From: an uncultured Eubacteriales bacterium
GTDB lineage: Bacteria; Bacillota; Clostridia; Oscillospirales; CAG-272
Assembly: GCA_902462015.1 (NCBI GenBank)
Contig: CABPZV010000033.1
Coordinates: 1-14,079 of the forward strand
Direction of reading: 5' to 3'
Length of the DNA stretch: 14,079 bases
Shown here: piece after piece, positions 7,571 to 11,955 of the stretch
Layout: every line of letters starts with the position of its first letter
How positions within the stretch are numbered: the stretch's first letter is position 1
Position numbers and translations under genes: made by a program
The notes under the pieces: model-generated
Seen by the model: the letters and a program-made list of their open reading frames with translations, nothing else
The model's database searches: none
What the model was told of the DNA's origin: nothing

Positions 7571-7599
7571 ATTTTACCTCTTTTTGTATAGCTTGTCAA
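7571..7599 (-). promoter_or_regulatory. SigA-type promoter for the yicC operon
   Basis: Minus-strand -35 TTGACA (7599-7594, perfect) and -10 TAAAAT (7576-7571, five of six) separated by exactly 17 bases. It is the only strong promoter in the 340-bp gap upstream of yicC on that strand other than the tRNA promoter. Predicted start is near 7565, giving a leader of about 225 bases. Confidence 0.85.
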
Positions 7600-7667
7600 C
7601 CTTATGGGGTAATATTTTGAAAGTCTTTTGTAAATTTCACGTGATAATATAAAACAGTATTTATTAA

Positions 7668-7715
7668 AAATAAATCCGAACCTATTTCCGTATGGACAAA
7701 GGTTCGGATTTATTT
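7668..7715 (-). terminator. Terminator hairpin after tRNA-Lys
   Basis: A perfect 15-bp inverted repeat, arms 7668-7682 (AAATAAATCCGAACC) and 7701-7715, encloses an 18-base loop that itself contains TCC-GTAT-GGA. On the minus strand it begins 4 bases after the tRNA CCA and is followed by a T-rich run (TTTATTTTTAAT), fitting an intrinsic terminator. Confidence 0.85.
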
Positions 7716-7719
7716 ATAT

Positions 7720-7795
7720 TGGTGCTCCATCGGAGAGTCGAACTCCGGACACCTTGATTAAAAGTCAAGTGCTCTACCTTCTGAGCTAATGGGGC
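7720..7795 (-). tRNA. tRNA-Lys (anticodon UUU)
   Basis: A 76-base tRNA read on the minus strand, with the 3' CCA encoded. The acceptor 5' strand is GCCCCAT and the 3' strand ATGGAGC, then A73 and CCA. The D arm is GCTC-AGAAGGTA-GAGC. The anticodon arm is CTTGA-CTTTTAA-TCAAG with anticodon TTT, and the T arm is CGGAG-TTCGACT-CTCCG. All arms close well except acceptor pair 3-70, which is C-A rather than a Watson-Crick pair. The gene has its own promoter and terminator and no tRNA neighbours in this window. The fold and anticodon leave little doubt about identity; whether it is fully functional is a small question because of the mismatch. Confidence 0.95.
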
Positions 7796-7802
7796 AACTT
7801 GC

Positions 7803-7826
7803 AGCCGACATGTTTCCATGTCAGCT
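7803..7826 (-). other. Leader hairpin in the tRNA-Lys precursor
   Basis: On the minus strand AGCTGACATG pairs with CATGTCGGCT around a GAAA loop: ten pairs, one of them U-G, closed by a GNRA tetraloop. It begins at the predicted transcription start (about 7825) and ends 7 bases before the mature tRNA 5' end, so the tRNA precursor would begin with a stable stem. Confidence 0.75.
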
Positions 7827-7831
7827 ACAAT

Positions 7832-7860
7832 AGAATATCATAAAATCAGAGATTTGTCAA
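7832..7860 (-). promoter_or_regulatory. SigA-type promoter for tRNA-Lys
   Basis: Minus-strand -35 TTGACA (7860-7855, perfect) and -10 TATTCT (7837-7832) with 17 bases between them. It lies 37 bases upstream of the mature tRNA 5' end, a normal distance for a tRNA gene. Confidence 0.88.
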
Positions 7861-7875
7861 GAGCTTTTTGATATT

Positions 7876-7908
7876 TTTTCATATTATTAAAATTTAATAA
7901 TATGAAAA
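7876..7908. repeat. A+T palindrome between GH89 gene and tRNA promoter
   Basis: TTTTCATATTATTAAA (7876-7891) and its perfect reverse complement (7893-7908) flank a single central base. It lies just after the GH89 stop and 16 bases upstream of the tRNA -35. Neither strand has a T-run on the 3' side (A-runs follow on both), so it is not a canonical terminator. It may be a weak end signal for the GH89 mRNA, an UP-like element or an operator. Confidence 0.6.
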
Positions 7909-7915
7909 GGAAGAC

Positions 7916-10042
7916 TTATATTTTATCTTTATATTTATCAACCATTTCAAAAACGAAATTCGGATTAACTTTCGGAAGCTCAATTGGTGTTGTATCGTTT
8001 ACCCACGCCGCTTCCCAATTTCCGAGTTCTTCGTAAAATTTATCAGCATGCCATACGATTCGGTTTTCAAACACACGAAGTGTGTCCTCATATGCAGGAT
8101 AATCAAAACCTTCATTAGCTTTTTCCTCGAGCATATTGAAGAATTTTTCCCATCTTGGTTTGTGATAGCTTCTGATGAGCCCCGACCATTCTTTCCATGC
8201 ATAATCAAAAAGAAGACTGTTTTGCTCGTTTCCCCAAATTGTAATCTGAATTCTGGCATTGTATTCATAGAGATCTTTTTCTTCGGGAGTAGTACCAAGA
8301 GCGCGTGCATCAGAAATCCATTTTTGGATTGTCCATTCCGGCCGTGCTGCGAGCATTTTATCGATATCATCAAGAAGAACCAAAAATTCATCTTTGTATT
8401 TTATAAATTCGTCGAACCGTTTGTCTATATAAGAAGATGAAACCTTAGCATAGAGCTTCTGGGCGTAATTTGAAAGCAACTGACGGCAAAAGTCGTTTAT
8501 ATCGTATGAAAGCCCTTCTGTTTCTGATGGAACAGAACGGAGCAGGTCGATAATTTCAAGCAGAATCCTGTTGTCATAGTGAATTTCAAAAGAGTCCTGC
8601 GGCCCTGTTCCACGAAGTCTGAGACACGGACGTGTACAAAGCACAGTTCCCCTTTCTGTGTAATCGGTGTTTGGAACATATACGTGGTCGAGAAGAAGCT
8701 TCCATGCTTTTTTTGCGTTTTCCGCTTCGGCGCCTGAAACTCCGTAACGCCGCTCTATGTATTTTTCTGTCCATTCATAAGGGTCTACAGAATCCGATCT
8801 TGTGAGCATTTCGAGACTGAGGTCATAGAAAGCCGGGTTCTGACCAATTCCTTCCATAAATAGACCCGTACCGCATGCCGCCGGGGCATATTTTTTTGCC
8901 TTGCTGAACCCGTTGGAAGCTGCAAGATGCATATCACCGTGCAGACTGCTCATACGGGCTCCAAAGTTATGAAGTCTGCCGACAATGTATTTGTACCCCC
9001 AATATCCGTCGTGCCATACCGGAAATTGGCAGTCAAGATCGAGTATCAGCAGATGTTCCGGAGAAACAGCTTCAACTATATCCTTGCGTATAGACCATGC
9101 CTGCATAACCCATGTGTAATTTTCATCAAAAGATGCGTAAAGTTCTGAAATTGTTTTTCCGACATTATTCAGGTATTCAGTTCCTTCAACCGGCGGTTCG
9201 CCTTCATGAAATGGATCGCACGCGTAAAAACCATATGTTCCGAAGATTTTCTTTTGATTTTTCATGAAGGCTGCGCCTATTTTCTTGAAAAGCGGATCAA
9301 GCGGATCGATTTCAGTTGTTACGCCGATGTTATTCCATGTTTTCTTTGTTAAGAACTTACCGTCGGGGAATTTATCTTTCATTAAATTGGGCACAAACCC
9401 GGAATAACCTTGCTGAATAGGCTTCATACCGAAGGAGAGCTCTCTTTCGAGTATTTTTTTGCCGAGCTCTTCATGTGATTTAATCCAGCTCATCGGAAGG
9501 GGCCCGCCATGATGTTCAAGATTTGTCATAAGCTGCCATGCAAGAAAAGCGGGTCCGGCAAGAAAATCACGTGCTTCCTCATCTGTAAATTCTAAATCGA
9601 GAAGTGTTGCGTACCAAACGGCTTCTGTTCCGGTAATAGCGAGAGGCATATTAATACCATTCAGCGCCATCATATCAATTTCATATTCCCAGCGGTCCCA
9701 GTTCCACCAGGCTGCGCTGTAGGAATGAGTACAGTAGTTCATATATACGCGGAATTCCTGTTCTATCACCCGCCGGTATGGCTTTGGCATAGGAAGCTTG
9801 CCTTTTTCAATTATGGGAATTCGCTTTCCGCACCATGAAATGTTTGCGTTCATCGTATATTTTAGGTACCAGCCAACAGCCGCGGAAACGGATCCTGCAT
9901 TGTTCCCGCGCAGAATGATTTTTCCGTCTCTTGTATCTAGCTCATATGTGTCGTGTCCGTTTTCGGGCGGAATAGTTTCGATTATAAATTCATCACTGTG
10001 TCCCGGAAGGTATCGCTCGATAAGTTCGCGTACAATCTGCAT
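7916..10042 (-). CDS. Alpha-N-acetylglucosaminidase, glycoside hydrolase family 89
   Basis: Hydrolyses terminal alpha-linked N-acetylglucosamine. The family includes human NAGLU (heparan sulfate) and clostridial enzymes acting on mucin-type GlcNAc-alpha-1,4-Gal. The 708 residues cover an N-terminal small domain (about 1-85) and the family barrel with signatures AAWWNWDRWEYEIDMMALNG (110-129) and ITGTEAVW (136-143). The likely acid/base is Glu280 in DPFHEGEPP and the likely nucleophile Glu397 in LFMEGIGQNP, by alignment in mind with human Glu316 and Glu446. An all-helical C-terminal domain follows. The N-terminus MQIVRELIERYLPGHSDEF has no hydrophobic signal sequence, nor are carbohydrate-binding or anchoring modules seen, so a cytoplasmic site is likely. 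ATG 10042 has AGGAGA seven bases upstream, and a promoter lies just before it. It appears monocistronic; no transporter or regulator is adjacent, so the natural substrate is open. Confidence 0.93.
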   Translation of the reverse strand: MQIVRELIERYLPGHSDEFIIETIPPENGHDTYELDTRDGKIILRGNNAGSVSAAVGWYLKYTMNANISWCGKRIPIIEKGKLPMPKPYRRVIEQEFRVYMNYCTHSYSAAWWNWDRWEYEIDMMALNGINMPLAITGTEAVWYATLLDLEFTDEEARDFLAGPAFLAWQLMTNLEHHGGPLPMSWIKSHEELGKKILERELSFGMKPIQQGYSGFVPNLMKDKFPDGKFLTKKTWNNIGVTTEIDPLDPLFKKIGAAFMKNQKKIFGTYGFYACDPFHEGEPPVEGTEYLNNVGKTISELYASFDENYTWVMQAWSIRKDIVEAVSPEHLLILDLDCQFPVWHDGYWGYKYIVGRLHNFGARMSSLHGDMHLAASNGFSKAKKYAPAACGTGLFMEGIGQNPAFYDLSLEMLTRSDSVDPYEWTEKYIERRYGVSGAEAENAKKAWKLLLDHVYVPNTDYTERGTVLCTRPCLRLRGTGPQDSFEIHYDNRILLEIIDLLRSVPSETEGLSYDINDFCRQLLSNYAQKLYAKVSSSYIDKRFDEFIKYKDEFLVLLDDIDKMLAARPEWTIQKWISDARALGTTPEEKDLYEYNARIQITIWGNEQNSLLFDYAWKEWSGLIRSYHKPRWEKFFNMLEEKANEGFDYPAYEDTLRVFENRIVWHADKFYEELGNWEAAWVNDTTPIELPKVNPNFVFEMVDKYKDKI

Positions 10043-10104
10043 TATTTATCTCCTTTTAATATGTGCGAATATGCAGTTTTTCAGGTAATTTTCCTGTCTG
10101 AGCA

Positions 10105-10133
10105 ATTATAGCATAGCTTGTAAAGTTTTTCAA
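10105..10133 (-). promoter_or_regulatory. SigA-type promoter for the GH89 gene
   Basis: Minus-strand -35 TTGAAA (10133-10128) and -10 TATAAT (10110-10105, perfect) with 17 bases between. The expected start is about 10098, giving a leader near 55 bases that includes the AGGAGA site before ATG 10042. No operator-like palindrome was seen over it. Confidence 0.82.
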
Positions 10134-10390
10134 GACATTTTCTTTAGTTTCTTATTGAAATCTTGAGCTGTTCTCATGCTGACGAAGCGTTGTAGAGGCT
10201 GTCACGCAGGGTGTATTTATTTCATATACTGTCTTAGGAGAAGCGGCTTCATTGTCTGCTTATTTCCGGAAGAACAGTCGCCGAGAGTCCTGGTAAAGGG
10301 CAGTTATTGAACACATCTGTTTATGAGGAAGAGAAAATCAATTTTGCATAAATTAAGGTAATAGGCGATAAAAGAAGGGAATGAAGTTAA
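10134..10390. other. Divergent intergenic region, no recognised element
   Basis: 257 bp between the GH89 promoter and the plus-strand DUF3343 gene. It should hold the promoter of the DUF3343-desulfurase pair, but nothing stands out: TATACT (10227-10232) lacks a good -35, and TTGCAT-17-GATAAA (from 10343) is weak. I could not match any riboswitch or T-box core. No open frame of note is present on either strand. Confidence 0.4.
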
Positions 10391-10639
10391 ATGAAAGAAT
10401 ACAATGAAAAATGTATAATCGCGGTTGGCTCGATGACTTTTGCATTAAAAGGGCAGAAGCTTTTCGGACAGAATAATATCGTGTCTTCTGTAACACATCT
10501 TGCTCCGTCTATGACGCGTCACGGTTGTGCTTACGGAATTGTATTGGATTGCCGGTATACAAAAAATGCTGTCGCTCTTCTCTCTGAAAATGGGATCCGT
10601 TATTCAGAGGTTATCAAGACGGGCGGTGAGAAGTATTGA
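10391..10639 (+). CDS. DUF3343 protein, putative sulfur/selenium carrier
   Basis: An 82-residue protein resembling the DUF3343 family (annotated elsewhere as putative Se/S carrier-like). The pattern fits: a short beta strand and Ser/Thr turn (IAVGSMTFALKGQKLF), then a VTHLAPSMTRHGCAYGIVL segment where the family has a conserved cysteine (here Cys46), a second cysteine at 54, and the C-terminal helix ALLSENGIRYSEV. The start ATG 10391 is preceded by GAAGGGAA about 10 bases upstream. Its stop TGA overlaps the TTG start of the next gene, a cysteine desulfurase, so the two are translated together. That supports a model in which the desulfurase loads sulfur or selenium onto Cys46. This role is inferred; no enzymatic function is established for most members. 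Confidence 0.78.
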   Translation: MKEYNEKCIIAVGSMTFALKGQKLFGQNNIVSSVTHLAPSMTRHGCAYGIVLDCRYTKNAVALLSENGIRYSEVIKTGGEKY

Positions 10640-11823
10640 TATATTTTGATAATGCGGCTACAAGCTGGCCTAAGCCGCCGGAGGTATGCAGGGAGCTTTT
10701 AGGAATTGTTTCCGGAGAGTATGGAAATCCGGGACGCGGCAGTCATCGGATGGCACTTGCAGCTTCGGAGAAAATATATGATTGCAGATGTGCTGTGGCG
10801 GAGATGTTCGGCAGTAATCATCCCGAAAATGTTGTATTTACCTATAACGACACTTACGCACTAAATATTGCAATTAAGGCTTTTTCCCGTCCCGGATGCG
10901 GTATCCTTATTTCAGGTATAGAGCATAATTCGGTTCTCAGGCCTGTAGCTGCACTTTCAAAGAAAAATATACACTACGGTATATATAAGGCCGGGGTAAG
11001 TGACGAGGAAATAATTTGTGATATAAAAAGATTGATTACGCCGAAGACAAGAATTATAGTAGCGAATCACGGATCTAATATCTGCGGTTTGAGACTACCG
11101 ATAGAAAAAATCGGGGTACTTGTGAAGGATATTAACGCCAAGCGCGGAGTTATCGGCAATTCTTCTGTTCGGGGGAAAAATCCTCTTTATTTTATTGTAG
11201 ATTCGGCTCAGACAGCTGGATGTGCAGAAATAAATATTCAAAAATGCGGAATTGACGCGCTCTGCTCTGCAGGTCATAAAGGCTTGTATGGACCGCAGGG
11301 AAGCGGTTTTGTTATATTCGGTGATAAAGCAGCCTCTTCTGCCGATTTTCTTTCGACGGTAATTGAAGGAGGAAGTGGAATTGCTTCGATTGATCTGAAT
11401 ATGCCGTCAACACTTCCTGAACGCTTTGAGGCGGGAACAATGTCTACCCCTGCTATTGCTGCGCTCAAAAAAGGTATCGATTTTGTCAAAGCCCGTGGTA
11501 CTGAAGAGATATATGCGCACGAATGTGCACTTGGCAAGAGGCTTACTGAAATGCTCACAAGTGTTCGGAATACAAAAGTGTATCTGCCGGAAAGAATAGG
11601 CGGAACAGTACTTTTTAATTTTGCTGATATGAGTTCTGAGCAGTTGGCAGGTGAACTTGAAAGGGCTGGAATTTGTGTCCGCTCAGGTCTGCACTGTGCT
11701 CCTCTTGCTCATAAAACATTGGGTACTCCAGAATACGGAGCTGTAAGGGTAAGTTTCAGTATATTCAATACAAGGAATGAAGTTGATAATTTTTACCGGG
11801 CATACTCTAATATTGTAAAATAA
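10636..11823 (+). CDS. Cysteine desulfurase family protein (class V aminotransferase fold)
   Basis: PLP enzyme likely to release sulfur (or selenium) from cysteine or selenocysteine as an enzyme-bound persulfide. The 395 residues show MIYFDNAATSWPKPPEV at the start, NPGRGSHRMA, IEHNSV (97-100 region) with the PLP-stacking His97, Asp189 and Gln192 in FIVDSAQTAG, Lys215 in CSAGHKGLYGPQGSG as the Schiff-base lysine, EAGTMSTPA, and the mobile catalytic Cys354 in VRSGLHCAPLAH. The pattern best fits the Enterococcus EF2568-like cysteine desulfurase subgroup rather than IscS or SufS. The start is TTG 10636, overlapping the upstream TGA, with GGTGAG just before it. The loop before Asp189 has about 14 extra residues (roughly 168-182, GVIGNSSVRGK). 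No selD, iscU or sufU gene is in view, so the acceptor is unproven; the coupled DUF3343 protein is the best candidate. Confidence 0.9.
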   Translation: MIYFDNAATSWPKPPEVCRELLGIVSGEYGNPGRGSHRMALAASEKIYDCRCAVAEMFGSNHPENVVFTYNDTYALNIAIKAFSRPGCGILISGIEHNSVLRPVAALSKKNIHYGIYKAGVSDEEIICDIKRLITPKTRIIVANHGSNICGLRLPIEKIGVLVKDINAKRGVIGNSSVRGKNPLYFIVDSAQTAGCAEINIQKCGIDALCSAGHKGLYGPQGSGFVIFGDKAASSADFLSTVIEGGSGIASIDLNMPSTLPERFEAGTMSTPAIAALKKGIDFVKARGTEEIYAHECALGKRLTEMLTSVRNTKVYLPERIGGTVLFNFADMSSEQLAGELERAGICVRSGLHCAPLAHKTLGTPEYGAVRVSFSIFNTRNEVDNFYRAYSNIVK

Positions 11824-11870
11824 CAAACTGTATGTTTGCTGTTCAACAGTACAAGAAAGCCAGACAGTAA

Positions 11871-11907
11871 AAAACGGGGCTGTCTTAATACTGCAGTCCC
11901 GTTTTTT
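11871..11907. terminator. Intrinsic terminator between convergent genes
   Basis: AAAACGGGGCTG (11871-11882) and CAGTCCCGTTTT (11894-11905) form a 12-bp stem with one G-U pair and an 11-base loop, followed on the plus strand by a T-run to 11907. It lies 47 bases after the desulfurase stop. The matching A-run at 11869-11874 gives a T-run on the other strand, so it can also end the convergent dockerin gene. Confidence 0.92.
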
Positions 11908-11955
11908 ATTTTACACGCCGAACGCAATTGAAAAAATTACATCAGACAATTATTA

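Noticed and set aside
10200..10390. Riboswitch or T-box leader before the DUF3343 gene
   Set aside because: I looked for T-box, SAM and other common cores and for a leader terminator and found none; only short chance palindromes such as TTCCGGAA.
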